From Desulfatitalea tepidiphila (GTDB taxonomy: Bacteria; Desulfobacterota; Desulfobacteria; Desulfobacterales; Desulfosarcinaceae), in contig NZ_BCAG01000001.1 in NCBI RefSeq assembly GCF_001293685.1, forward strand, positions 868,001-932,000: a DNA stretch of 64,000 nt. Reading direction: 5' to 3'. Within the stretch, counting starts at the first letter, position 1. The number at the start of each line of letters is the position of its first letter. Below, in pieces: positions 8,072-16,806 of this stretch. The position numbers and the translations under genes were made by a program. The notes below the pieces were generated by a model. It made no database searches. It saw only the letters and a list, made by a program, of their open reading frames with translations, and was not told the DNA's origin.

Positions 8072-8704
8072 ATGAGCGGATCCAACGAAAACGACAATTC
8101 GAATCTTTCCGGCCGGGGCGAACAGACCGCCCGGCTGGTGACCCTGGCCCAAAATGGAGATCACACGGCTTTTCATCGCCTGGCGGATCGATATCAGCCG
8201 GAAATCTTCCGCATGATGTACTACCGGACCCGCTCCAGAATGGATGCTGAGGATTTGACCCAGGACGTGTTTCTCAGGGCCTACAAACAAATCGGCCGGA
8301 TCGAATCACCGGCGCTTTTTCGCAGTTGGCTCTATCGGATCGCCGTCAACCGGGTGAAGGACTTTTACCGCCGGCAACGGATCAAATCCCTTGTGGGATG
8401 GGTCTCCATGGACGAGGAAGGATTTCGGGAGAGCGAAGAGATGGTTGTGGCGCCCGATGCCGAGGAGCGATTGGATCGCCGGGATTTCTGGAACCGCGTG
8501 GAGGGATTGCTGGAGCGATTGTCGAAAAAGGAGCGGGAGGCGTTTTTGCTGCGATTTTTCGATCAGCTCTCCATCCAGGAGATGACAACTGCCATGGGCA
8601 AGAATGAGAGTACCGTCAAGACCCATCTGTATCGTGCCCTGAATAAGATCAAGGCTGCCATGGCCGAAACGCCCGACAAAGATGATTTTTGGGAGTCGAT
8701 ATGA
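8072..8704 (+). CDS. ECF-family RNA polymerase sigma factor
   Basis: 210 residues with a sigma-70 region 2 (MDAEDLTQDVFLRAYKQI near residue 53, then FRSWLYRIAVNRVKDFYRR) and a region 4 helix-turn-helix (LSIQEMTTAMGKNESTVKTHL near 170). This two-region layout without regions 1 and 3 defines ECF (RpoE-like) sigma factors, which redirect RNA polymerase in response to envelope stress. Its stop overlaps the start of a zinc-finger anti-sigma gene (ATGA at 8701), a classic translational coupling. No strong ribosome-binding site precedes 8072, so the start is moderately certain. Confidence 0.9.
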   Translation: MSGSNENDNSNLSGRGEQTARLVTLAQNGDHTAFHRLADRYQPEIFRMMYYRTRSRMDAEDLTQDVFLRAYKQIGRIESPALFRSWLYRIAVNRVKDFYRRQRIKSLVGWVSMDEEGFRESEEMVVAPDAEERLDRRDFWNRVEGLLERLSKKEREAFLLRFFDQLSIQEMTTAMGKNESTVKTHLYRALNKIKAAMAETPDKDDFWESI

Positions 8705-9240
8705 ACGACCGATTAGAAGAAAGGCACCTGAGTGAAGACGATTTCATCCAGGCGGTCGTGGAAAGGGATTCACTGCCGGACAGTCTCAGCGCCCATCTGG
8801 CGGGCTGTCCCAGTTGCGCCGAACGGTTGAGGCGCTTCGAGAGCCGGCTGGCTGGCATGGGCCGAATGGCCCGAAGCTCGGCCCCCTTGCCGGCACGCCC
8901 CTTTCGATTGACTCGGCCCGACCGAAAAGAACCCCTGTGGCAGCGCAAGTCGATCCTGGCCATGGGGCTTTCGGGGATGGTCCTGCTGGCCGTGGTGGTG
9001 TGGCGGCCAGCATGGTTCACAGCGCCCCGGTCCGTGCCGGCCGTGGCGTTCGACGCGGCAGCGGATCGACGTTTGATGGAAGATATCGATGCCATCGTGG
9101 ACAATGCCCTGCCCGAGGCCTATCAGCAGGTGGTGTCCTTCAATACGCCTGATTTTTCAGATAGCACCAGCGATGAGCAGGATGTTTTCGACTGGATCGT
9201 ACCTTCTACAGATGAAGAAGATGATGATTTTTTATCTTAG
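8701..9240 (+). CDS. Membrane anti-sigma factor with zinc-finger motif
   Basis: 179 residues from the ATG overlapping the sigma-factor stop. The cytoplasmic N-terminus has H32-X3-C36-X2-C39 (HLAGCPSC), the ZAS zinc-binding signature of ECF anti-sigma factors. One transmembrane helix (about residues 83-101, ILAMGLSGMVLLAVVVW) is followed by an acidic periplasmic tail. By family it sequesters the upstream sigma factor at the membrane until a periplasmic signal releases it. The next gene encodes a secreted protein that could be the signal input, so the three genes form a probable stress-sensing operon. Confidence 0.82.
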   Translation: MNDRLEERHLSEDDFIQAVVERDSLPDSLSAHLAGCPSCAERLRRFESRLAGMGRMARSSAPLPARPFRLTRPDRKEPLWQRKSILAMGLSGMVLLAVVVWRPAWFTAPRSVPAVAFDAAADRRLMEDIDAIVDNALPEAYQQVVSFNTPDFSDSTSDEQDVFDWIVPSTDEEDDDFLS

Positions 9241-9256
9241 GACAAGGAGATGTTTC

Positions 9257-9703
9257 ATGCAAACTCCCCTTCGCACGTTGCTCTGGGTCAGTGCTCTCTT
9301 GCTGGTGGTCATCGGAGGATCCGCCTTGGCCGGCGATACCCGCGGCCGGTGGTGGCATGTGGAAGAGATCGCCGGGCAGCTGCAGCTACCCGAAGATGAG
9401 ATCCGCCGGCTCGATGCCGCCTACGAGGCCGCCCTTATTCGGATGATTGAAATTCGAAGCCAGGTTGAGATCGAGCGGATCAAGCTCCGTTCGTTGATGG
9501 AACAGCCGGATTTCGATGAAAACGAGGTGATGGCGCAGCACCAGAATCAGGAGGCGGCGCGCAGGCGGTTATCCGAAGAGCGGTTCAGATTCCTGCTGGA
9601 AGTCCGCAAGATCGTCGGGCACGATCGATTCGTCCAGCTCTTGGAGATCCAGGATGAACACCGCAAACGTCGTTTTTCAAAAGACCGGGAGAAGCCTTCT
9701 TAA
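9257..9703 (+). CDS. Periplasmic CpxP/ZraP-like sensor protein
   Basis: 148 residues starting with a signal peptide (hydrophobic residues about 8-24, ending SALAG). The mature part is helical and charge-rich, with a pattern of Glu, Arg and Gln typical of the CpxP/Spy/ZraP (heavy-metal-resistance, periplasmic adaptor) class; a strict LTXXQ motif is not seen. AAGGAGA precedes the ATG at 9257. It follows an ECF sigma/anti-sigma pair by 16 bases. I infer that it senses metals or misfolded proteins in the periplasm and feeds back on the anti-sigma. Family membership is by overall pattern, so moderate certainty. Confidence 0.65.
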   Translation: MQTPLRTLLWVSALLLVVIGGSALAGDTRGRWWHVEEIAGQLQLPEDEIRRLDAAYEAALIRMIEIRSQVEIERIKLRSLMEQPDFDENEVMAQHQNQEAARRRLSEERFRFLLEVRKIVGHDRFVQLLEIQDEHRKRRFSKDREKPS

Positions 9704-9752
9704 GGACAGCTTTGAAAGTGATGGGATAGATTCGTTAGAGGCACTGGCTGTG

Positions 9753-9877
9753 GACGGCGCCTTAAAAAGTTCAAGATCAAGGCGCGCGAAATTCCGTCTC
9801 CTGAGGCGTACCTGTCATACGCCGCAAGGACCACGGGATGAGCGTAACGCAGATATTGGGCTTTTTAGGGCGTCGTC
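9753..9877 (+). repeat. 125-bp dispersed element with terminal inverted repeats, copy A
   Basis: Begins GACGGCGCCTTAAAAAG and ends CTTTTTAGGGCGTCGTC, imperfect inverted termini. The same element, in opposite orientation and the same length, is at 62348-62472. Its right edge contains the first bases of the leuD stop codon. No open reading frame is inside, so it is MITE-like. Confidence 0.75.
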
Positions 9878-10400
9878 AATAGTGCGCATCGGCAAACTCG
9901 ACCCACCCCCCGGCCTCGACCAGACGTCGGTCGAAATCGGAGATCGTGAAAGGAACCGTCTCCTCCTCATCGCCGCTGCGGACCGTCAGGCGGCTGTTGT
10001 CGAAATCCACCTCCACGAATGTCTGCCGGCCGGCGAAACGCCCGAACAGCCCGTCAATGATGTCGGGCGCCAGTTCGATGGCCAGCATGCCGCAGTTGAA
10101 CATGTTTTGACGGAAAATGCGCGCGAAGCTCTCGGCGATCACCAGATGGATGCCGTTGACTTCCAGGGCCCAGGGTGCATGCTCACGCGAAGAGCCGCAT
10201 CCGAAATTGCTGCGGGTGATGACGACGCGCTTGCCCTGAATATCGGTGGACGGATCGAACTCCTCCAGATTGAGGTCTTCGAGCAGACGGGCCTTGAGGG
10301 CCTCCCTGGTGATTTCGGTCAGGTAGCGGGCCGGAATGATCTCGTCGGTGTTGATATCGGAGCGGTCTAAAAAGAGCACCTCGCCTTTAAAATCCTTCAT
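9876..10400 (-). CDS. leuD: 3-isopropylmalate dehydratase small subunit
   Basis: 174 residues of the aconitase C-terminal swivel domain, with the conserved NTDEIIPARYL near residue 18 and FGCGSSREHAPWAL near 67. With LeuC it isomerises 2-isopropylmalate to 3-isopropylmalate in leucine synthesis; homologous small subunits also serve homoaconitase or methylmalate pathways, so the exact substrate is by family. An alternative start three codons upstream (10409) exists; neither has a strong ribosome-binding site. It is the last gene of a minus-strand run lepA-leuC-leuD. Its stop codon lies at the edge of a dispersed 125-bp repeat. Confidence 0.85.
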   Translation of the reverse strand: MKDFKGEVLFLDRSDINTDEIIPARYLTEITREALKARLLEDLNLEEFDPSTDIQGKRVVITRSNFGCGSSREHAPWALEVNGIHLVIAESFARIFRQNMFNCGMLAIELAPDIIDGLFGRFAGRQTFVEVDFDNSRLTVRSGDEEETVPFTISDFDRRLVEAGGWVEFADAHY

Positions 10401-10445
10401 GAATACCATCCAGCGTGTTGTTGTGTCGATTTTCAGAAAAACGAA

Positions 10446-11735
10446 TCATGACGATTCATAGAGCTTTGAATTGACGATCTTGCCGGCAATGGCCGACGCC
10501 GCGGCCGTGGCCGGGCTCATCAAATGCACCATGCCGCCTTTACCCATACGGCCGCTGAAATTGCGATTGGTGGTGGCCGCGCATACCTCGCCTTCGGCCA
10601 GCACCCCGTTGCTCATGCCCAGACAGGCGCCGCAGGTTGGGTTGGTGACGCAGAAACCGGCGGCCATGAAGATGTCGATAATGCCTTCCCGCAAAGCCTG
10701 GGCAAAGATCTGGGGCGTGGCCGGGGAAACGATGCCGCGCACGGCCGGGTCGATGGTGTGGCCCTGGAGTACCCGGGCCGCGATGCGAAGATCCTCGATG
10801 CGGCCGTTGGTGCACGAACCGATATAGACCTGATCGATAGGGGCGCCGGCCATTTCGGACACCGGCTTGACATTGTCAGGCCTGTAGCCGAAGGTCACCT
10901 GGGGCGCCAAATCCGAGATGTCGTGCGCGATGGTCTGTTCATAGGTCGCATCCGGGTCGGGTGCAAACCGGGCATAGGCCGCCAGCGCCGCTTCGGGGGA
11001 GTCGAACTCGTCTTGGATGAACGGCCACAAGTAGTCCACCGTCACCCGGTCGGGCGGGCAGATGCCGCAGGTGGCGCCGGCCTCGATGGCCATGTTGCAA
11101 AGGGTCATGCGCTCTTCCATGCTCATGGCTGCGACGGTCGGACCGTGGAACTCGATCACCCGGTCGGTGGCGCCGTTGACCCCGATGCGGCCGATGATCG
11201 ACAGGATCACGTCCTTGGGGAAGACGCCGGGTTGCAGGGTGCCGGTCACCTCGATGCGCATGGTGGCCGGAAAGCGGAAGGCGCATACGCCTTTTAAGAT
11301 GCCCACCTCCAGATCGGTGGTGCCCACCCCGGCCGCGAAAGCGCCGAAGGCCCCGTGGGTACAGGTGTGCGAGTCACCCATGATGATCGTGTAGCCGGGC
11401 CGCACGAATCCTTTTTCGGGGAAAAGAGCATGGCACACCCCGTTGCGGCCGATGTCAAAGAAGTCCCGGATGCCGTGCCGTCGGGCCCATTGCCGGAGTA
11501 TCAAGCCCTGGGTGGCGGTTTTGCCGTCCTTGGCCGGGGTGACGTGGTCGATCACCGCCTTGATGCGGCTCGCATCGAAGACCCGGTCCTTGCCCCGTAC
11601 CACCAGGTCGTTGATGGCCATGGGCGTGGTGATTTCATGACAGAAGACCGCGTCCAGCCGCAGGACGTAGCGGTCCAACGTGGGGCGGTCCACCAGGTGG
11701 GCGTCGAAAATCTTTTCGGCGATCGTCTTTCCCAT
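10446..11735 (-). CDS. leuC: 3-isopropylmalate dehydratase large subunit
   Basis: 429 residues from the ATG at 11735, which has GGAG upstream; longer in-frame extension would overlap lepA and is unlikely. Iron-sulfur ligands are visible at Cys308 (IGSCTNGR), Cys368 and Cys371 (NPTCGACLG), the aconitase-family [4Fe-4S] site. The MGDSHTCTHGAFGAFA segment near residue 120 is the substrate-binding signature. The shorter, prokaryotic-archaeal LeuC length (about 420) fits the LeuC2/HacA type rather than the roughly 470-residue enterobacterial form. The lepA stop lies 11 bases upstream, and leuD follows downstream, so the genes are probably co-transcribed. Confidence 0.88.
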   Translation of the reverse strand: MGKTIAEKIFDAHLVDRPTLDRYVLRLDAVFCHEITTPMAINDLVVRGKDRVFDASRIKAVIDHVTPAKDGKTATQGLILRQWARRHGIRDFFDIGRNGVCHALFPEKGFVRPGYTIIMGDSHTCTHGAFGAFAAGVGTTDLEVGILKGVCAFRFPATMRIEVTGTLQPGVFPKDVILSIIGRIGVNGATDRVIEFHGPTVAAMSMEERMTLCNMAIEAGATCGICPPDRVTVDYLWPFIQDEFDSPEAALAAYARFAPDPDATYEQTIAHDISDLAPQVTFGYRPDNVKPVSEMAGAPIDQVYIGSCTNGRIEDLRIAARVLQGHTIDPAVRGIVSPATPQIFAQALREGIIDIFMAAGFCVTNPTCGACLGMSNGVLAEGEVCAATTNRNFSGRMGKGGMVHLMSPATAAASAIAGKIVNSKLYESS

Positions 11736-11746
11736 GCGGTCTCCAA

Positions 11747-13543
11747 TCAATCGCTGTCGGTCTTGAGAACGGCGAGGAAGGCGCTCTGGGGCAGCATCAC
11801 CTGGCCCACCATCTTCATGCGCTTTTTGCCCTTTTTCTGCTTTTCCAACAGCTTGCGTTTGCGTGTGATGTCTCCCCCGTAACATTTGGCGGTCACGTCC
11901 TTGCGGAAGGGGTTGACCGTGGAGCGCGAGAGGATCTTGCCGCCCACCGCGCCCTGGATGGCGATTTTGAACATCTGGCGGGGGATCTCCTCCTTGAGTT
12001 TGTCACAGGCCACCCGGGCCCGCGTGTAGGCCCGCTCCTCGTGCACCAGTTGGGAGAGGGCATCCACCCGCTCGCCGTTGATGAGGATGTCCAGCTTGAC
12101 CAACTTGCCCGGCCGGTAGTCGATGATTTCATAGTCGAACGAGCCATAGCCCTGGGTGACCGATTTGAGCCGGTCGTAAAAGTCGTAGATCACTTCGGAG
12201 AGGGGCAGCTCGAAGATCATTTCCAGCCGGTTGCTGGTCAGATACTGGTAATTTTTGTTGATGCCGCGCCGGTCCAGGCAGAGCTTCATCACCGCACCCA
12301 TGTAGCGGTCGGGAATGATGATGCTGGCACGAATGAAGGGCTCCAGCGACTGCTCGATGGTCGTGGGGTCGGGATACAGGGCCGGGTTGTCGATGACCAT
12401 CTCGGTGCCGTCGTTGAGGATCAACTTGTACTGCACCGATGGCACCGTGAGGATGATCGATTGGTCGTATTCGCGCTCCAGGCGCTCCTGCACCACCTCC
12501 AGATGCAGCAGTCCCAGGAAACCGCAGCGGAAGCCGAACCCCAAGGCCGCCGAGCTGTCCTTTTCGTAGATCAGGGAGGCGTCGTTGAGCTTGAGTTTTT
12601 CGATGGCGATGGCCAGCTCGTCGTACTCATCCGCCGCCACCGGGTAGATCGAGGCGAACACCACCGGTTTGGCTTCCCGGAAGCCGGGCAGGGGCTTGTC
12701 GCACGGCCGGCTGTCCAAAGTGATCGTGTCGCCGCAGCGCGTGTCGCTCACGGTCTTGATGCCGGCGATCATGTAACCCACCTCTCCGGCGGTCAGTTCT
12801 TTCTGGGGTTTGCGAACGATCTGGAACAACCCCACCTCTTCCACCTTGTAGGTCTGGCGGTTGGACATGAACCGGATGCGGTCGCCGGCCTTGAGGGTCC
12901 CCTGGAAAACCCTGAAGTGGACGATGGTCCCCCGGAAGGGATCATAGTGGGAGTCGAAAATCAGGGCCTGCAGCGGTGCATCGGGATCGCCTTTGGGGGG
13001 CGGCAGTTTGGTGACGATGGTCTCCATCAGTTCGGGGATGCCGGTGCCCTCCTTGGCCGAGACCAGGACGGCGGTTTCCGCGTCCAGGCCGAGATCCTCT
13101 TCGATCTCATGCCTGACCCGTTCGATGTCCGCCGACGGCAGATCGATCTTGTTGATGACCGGGATGATCTCCAGGTTGTGGTCCATGGCCAGAAGGAAGT
13201 TGGCCAGGGTCTGGGCTTCGACGCCCTGGCTGGCATCGACGAGCAGCAGGGCGCCTTCGCAGGAGGCCAGGGCCCGGGAGACCTCGTAGGAAAAGTCCAC
13301 ATGGCCCGGCGTGTCGATCAGGTTGAGGGTGTAGGTGCGGCCGTTAGCCGCCTCGTAAGGCAGGCAGACGGTCTGGCTCTTGATCGTGATGCCGCGCTCG
13401 CGTTCGATATCCATGGTGTCGAGGATCTGATCCTTGAAATCGCGATCCGCGACGATATGGGCAGCCTGGATCAGGCGGTCCGAAAGGGTGGACTTGCCGT
13501 GATCGATATGGGCGATAATGCTGAAGTTACGGATTTCTTTCAT
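11747..13543 (-). CDS. lepA: Elongation factor 4 (back-translocating GTPase LepA)
   Basis: 598 residues, the normal LepA length. The N-terminal GTPase has IIAHIDHGKST (P-loop), DTPGHVDF (G3) and NKIDLP (G4), and the LepA-specific C-terminal domain ends in the basic KRKLLEKQKKGKKRMK segment. It acts on ribosomes, promoting back-translocation or assembly under stress. I chose ATG 13543 because translation from the upstream ORF start would add 21 residues not typical of the family. It heads a minus-strand operon with leuC and leuD, an unusual pairing with no obvious functional link. Confidence 0.95.
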   Translation of the reverse strand: MKEIRNFSIIAHIDHGKSTLSDRLIQAAHIVADRDFKDQILDTMDIERERGITIKSQTVCLPYEAANGRTYTLNLIDTPGHVDFSYEVSRALASCEGALLLVDASQGVEAQTLANFLLAMDHNLEIIPVINKIDLPSADIERVRHEIEEDLGLDAETAVLVSAKEGTGIPELMETIVTKLPPPKGDPDAPLQALIFDSHYDPFRGTIVHFRVFQGTLKAGDRIRFMSNRQTYKVEEVGLFQIVRKPQKELTAGEVGYMIAGIKTVSDTRCGDTITLDSRPCDKPLPGFREAKPVVFASIYPVAADEYDELAIAIEKLKLNDASLIYEKDSSAALGFGFRCGFLGLLHLEVVQERLEREYDQSIILTVPSVQYKLILNDGTEMVIDNPALYPDPTTIEQSLEPFIRASIIIPDRYMGAVMKLCLDRRGINKNYQYLTSNRLEMIFELPLSEVIYDFYDRLKSVTQGYGSFDYEIIDYRPGKLVKLDILINGERVDALSQLVHEERAYTRARVACDKLKEEIPRQMFKIAIQGAVGGKILSRSTVNPFRKDVTAKCYGGDITRKRKLLEKQKKGKKRMKMVGQVMLPQSAFLAVLKTDSD

Positions 13544-13812
13544 GGGGTCTTCATTCAGTGGCCTGGGTCGTCTATCTGGTGTCTTCGCTTTGACCGATGC
13601 GCGCATCCGCCGGTACTTCGATCAAACCGTTTGGCGCGCACACGACCGCTGCTTGGTGCGGTGCATCTTCTTCAGGATCTGAAAGACATCCATTATCTTT
13701 CTTCCAAATCCCGGTTGACTTCACAAAACCAAGCCGGTATATTTCTCAAATTAATGAAATTTGTTTTAGTATCAGATTGTTTCGAAGAGTGTCAACTGAT
13801 AAAGATAGGTCT

Positions 13813-14751
13813 ATGGGCGAAGAATCACACCCTTTGCTGGATGCCCACATCTTGATCGTGGACGACGATGCCGCCATCCGAGAGTCGATGGACGAGTTTA
13901 TCGGCATGGCGGGATTCCGATCGTCCACGGCGGCCAGCGCGGAAGACGCCCTGGACATCCTGGACCATGACTACTTCGATGTGGTCATCACGGACATCAT
14001 GCTTCCGGGCATGGATGGATTGGAACTCACCGATCGCATTAAAAAAAAGCATGAGATCGATGTGATCGTGATGACCGGTTACAGTGGCGACTACTCTTAC
14101 GAGGAGGCCATCAGCAAAGGCGCCAGTGATTTTGTGTTCAAGCCGGTGCGTTTCGAAGAACTGCTGCTCAGGCTCAAACGGGTGCTCAAAGAGCGGCGTC
14201 TGACCCAGGAACGAACCCAGATGCTCGAAAAACTCAAACGGCTCTCCATCACCGACGGACTGACCAAGCTCTACAACTCACGCTACTTCTACAATCAACT
14301 CAAAATCGAAATCGATCGCACCGAACGCTACCAGCGGCCGTTGAGCCTGCTCCTGCTGGATATCGATAAATTCAAAGATTATAACGACACCTACGGCCAT
14401 CTGGAAGGAGACCAGGTGCTCATCCGGTTGGGCCAGGTCATCAGGAGCTGTCTGCGAAAGATGGATTCGGCGTACCGTTACGGGGGCGAGGAGTTTACCG
14501 TGATCCTGCCGGAAACCGAAGGCGACGAGGCGGCCACCGTGGCCGAGCGCATTCGGACGGCGGTGGAGATGGAGCGCTTTACCCCTGTCAAAGACGGCGA
14601 TCCGGTATCGATTACCATCAGTATCGGGGTGACCGAATACAACCGCAAAGAAGAGGTCGCCCTTTTCGTCCAGCGGGCCGACAAGGCCATGTACCAATCC
14701 AAACAGGCCGGTCGCAACCGGGTCTCCTGTCTGTTTACCAGCAAGTCGTGA
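13813..14751 (+). CDS. Response regulator with diguanylate cyclase (REC-GGDEF)
   Basis: 312 residues. The receiver domain has the acidic pocket DDD near residue 17, phosphoacceptor Asp61 (ITDIMLPGMDG) and Lys110 (FKPV). A linker helix leads to a GGDEF domain with the active motif GGEEF at 224-228 and an RxxD inhibitory site at 215-218, five residues before it. It therefore looks catalytically competent and product-inhibited, making cyclic di-GMP from GTP when phosphorylated (PleD/WspR-like logic). The ATG at 13813 lies after AGATAGG; the upstream ORF extension lacks homology. Its histidine kinase is not adjacent. The next gene begins two bases after the stop. Confidence 0.9.
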   Translation: MGEESHPLLDAHILIVDDDAAIRESMDEFIGMAGFRSSTAASAEDALDILDHDYFDVVITDIMLPGMDGLELTDRIKKKHEIDVIVMTGYSGDYSYEEAISKGASDFVFKPVRFEELLLRLKRVLKERRLTQERTQMLEKLKRLSITDGLTKLYNSRYFYNQLKIEIDRTERYQRPLSLLLLDIDKFKDYNDTYGHLEGDQVLIRLGQVIRSCLRKMDSAYRYGGEEFTVILPETEGDEAATVAERIRTAVEMERFTPVKDGDPVSITISIGVTEYNRKEEVALFVQRADKAMYQSKQAGRNRVSCLFTSKS

Positions 14752-14752
14752 T

Positions 14753-15796
14753 GTGCCGTTTGGAGGTATCATTCACCGCTCCCCCGCCATCGATCGTGCG
14801 GCAAGGCATGCCCCTTCCCGGCGCGAGCGTCTTCTCAGTCTCCTGCTGATCGGGCTGATATGCCTGATCGGCATGGCCGTTTATGCCGTTCACCATCGTT
14901 TCGATCCCGGCCAATGGCGTGCCCGGGCGACGGACGAGGCGCCATCGGTCTCCACCGCGGTTTCGTCCACCGATGGGCAACCTGAGGTGGCCAACCTCCG
15001 TCCCATCTCCGCGCCGGAGCGATACGATGCCGCCACCTTGTCGGACAAGATCGACGGCAAGGCGGAACTCTATCTCGCCGCCGGATTCGAATCGCTAGAG
15101 ACCGTGCGCTTCGCCCTGGTCTCACCCCCCGGACCGTGGCTCGAACGTTATGTTTACACCATGGCGAGCGACACCAGCGCCTATGCCGTTTACAGCCAGC
15201 AGCGCCGGGCAAAGGCCGAGCCACTGGACTTGACCGGCGATGCGTATCGATCGGCCAACGGCATCTTCATGGCCCACGGCGTTTTTTATGTGGAGATGAT
15301 CGCATCGGACGCGTCGGCGGCGGTGATGCAGGCGGCCCTGGGTCTGGCCAGGGACTTCGTGGATGCCCATCCTGTGCGCGGGCGCGCGGCGGACGAGCGG
15401 GACTTGTTTCCCGAAGAGGGCCGCCTTTCGGAAAAGGTGACCTTGACGGCCGCCAACGCGTTTGGGTTCGATCGTTTTGACCGGGTCTTCTCGGCCCCGT
15501 ATCGATTGGGGGAACATGCGGCCACCGCATTCCTTTCCCGGCGAAAATCGACGGATGAGGCCGCCGTGCTGGCAGAGGCGTATGGCGCTTTCCTGCTCGA
15601 ATATGGCGGGGTGGCGGTGCCGGCGCCGTCAGATCTGCCGCCCATGACAATCATCGAAATCCTGGACGGCTTCGAGATCGTCTTCAGCCGGGGAGATCTG
15701 ATAGGCGGCGTGCATGAGGCCACCGATCTGCAGGTCGCCCTGGCGCTGGCCGATCGGCTCTATCGCAACCTGGGGGAGGGCATGGGTGCCAGGTAA
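14753..15796 (+). CDS. DUF6599-like membrane-anchored protein
   Basis: About 347 residues with one N-terminal transmembrane helix or signal anchor (LLSLLLIGLICLIGMAVYAV) and a large extracytoplasmic domain. The sequence resembles the DUF6599 family found beside DUF362 and polyferredoxin genes; its function is unknown. The start is uncertain: GTG at 14753 has no ribosome-binding site, while an ideal GGAGG sits four bases before an in-frame ATT at 14769, so a rare ATT start is conceivable. It overlaps the next gene by about 11 bases. It probably forms an operon with DUF362, the NapH-NapG fusion and perhaps the aldo/keto reductase. Confidence 0.65.
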   Translation: MPFGGIIHRSPAIDRAARHAPSRRERLLSLLLIGLICLIGMAVYAVHHRFDPGQWRARATDEAPSVSTAVSSTDGQPEVANLRPISAPERYDAATLSDKIDGKAELYLAAGFESLETVRFALVSPPGPWLERYVYTMASDTSAYAVYSQQRRAKAEPLDLTGDAYRSANGIFMAHGVFYVEMIASDASAAVMQAALGLARDFVDAHPVRGRAADERDLFPEEGRLSEKVTLTAANAFGFDRFDRVFSAPYRLGEHAATAFLSRRKSTDEAAVLAEAYGAFLLEYGGVAVPAPSDLPPMTIIEILDGFEIVFSRGDLIGGVHEATDLQVALALADRLYRNLGEGMGAR

Positions 15797-16781
15797 AACG
15801 CCCCATATCGCACAACCATCTCGCAGGGCCTTTTTGCGCCGTCTGACGTGCAGCCTGATGGGGGCCCTGGGCACCGGCGCCCTGGGGCTGGCCTTCTGGG
15901 ACCGCCGGGGGCCATCGCCTGCCGTTGTCGCCCCGACGAGTGACCCCCTGCCCGACTTCAGGCTGCCTGAAAAAGGCGGCCGGCTGGCCATCGTCCATGG
16001 CGCCGATCGCGGGCAAACACTCGCCGCCGCGCTCCATGCGCTGGGCGGCTTGGGCGGCTTCATCCGCCCCGGCGATCGGGTATTGTTGAAGGTCAACGCC
16101 GCTTTTGCCACCCCTCCGATGCTGGGGGCCACCACCCATCCGGATCTGGTGACCCATATGATACGCCTTTGCCTCGAGGCTGGTGCTGGGCGAGTGGACG
16201 TCACCGACAACCCGATCAATGATCCGGCCAGTTGTTTCGAACTGACCGGCATCGGGCCGGCGGCCCGCAGGGCCGGGGCGCGAGTGGTGCTGCCCACCGA
16301 GGATCGCTTCGAATCCTATTCGATGACCGGCGGGCGTCTGATCGTCCGCTGGCCCGTTTTGACCCGGCCCTTGCGGGAGGTGGACAAACTCATCGGTCTG
16401 GCACCGGTCAAGGACCACCATCGCAGCGGTGCCAGCCTGACCATGAAGAACTGGTATGGCCTGCTGGGCGGACGCCGGAATATCTTCCACCAGCAGATTC
16501 ATGCCGTCATCACCGAGCTGGCCATGCTGGCCAGGCCGACCCTGGTCATCCTCGACGGCACGACCAGCATGATGACCAATGGCCCTACCGGCGGTTCCCT
16601 GGACGATTTGAAGGATACCCACACCATGATCGCCGGCACCGATGCGGTGGCCGTGGACAGTGTCGGGGCCGGGTTGCTGGGAAGATCGGTGGACGATCTG
16701 CCCTACTTGCGAATGGCCGCCGAAGCCGGTCTGGGCACCGTCGATTATCGGTCCGTTTCCAAAGGTGCGCCCTCACTTTGA
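15786..16781 (+). CDS. DUF362 domain protein with Tat signal
   Basis: 331 residues from the GTG at 15786, preceded by GGAGGG. The N-terminus SRRAFLRRLTCSLMG followed by a hydrophobic stretch is a twin-arginine signal, so the protein is exported folded. The rest is a DUF362 domain, with conserved blocks VLLKVNAAFA, PVKDHHRSGASLTMKNWYG and DLKDTHTMIAGTDAVAVDS. DUF362 proteins often accompany ferredoxin domains and anaerobic redox systems, but no biochemical role is established. The gene overlaps the end of the DUF6599 gene and lies 25 bases before the membrane polyferredoxin gene, suggesting a shared extracytoplasmic redox function. Confidence 0.8.
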   Translation: MPGKTPHIAQPSRRAFLRRLTCSLMGALGTGALGLAFWDRRGPSPAVVAPTSDPLPDFRLPEKGGRLAIVHGADRGQTLAAALHALGGLGGFIRPGDRVLLKVNAAFATPPMLGATTHPDLVTHMIRLCLEAGAGRVDVTDNPINDPASCFELTGIGPAARRAGARVVLPTEDRFESYSMTGGRLIVRWPVLTRPLREVDKLIGLAPVKDHHRSGASLTMKNWYGLLGGRRNIFHQQIHAVITELAMLARPTLVILDGTTSMMTNGPTGGSLDDLKDTHTMIAGTDAVAVDSVGAGLLGRSVDDLPYLRMAAEAGLGTVDYRSVSKGAPSL

Positions 16782-16806
16782 CAGGACCGACCGGAGAACA
16801 TTGGGA

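Noticed and set aside
12041-13855. A 604-codon plus-strand ORF opposite lepA
   Set aside because: Antisense to a highly conserved gene; no motif, His/Gln/Asp-rich shadow composition.
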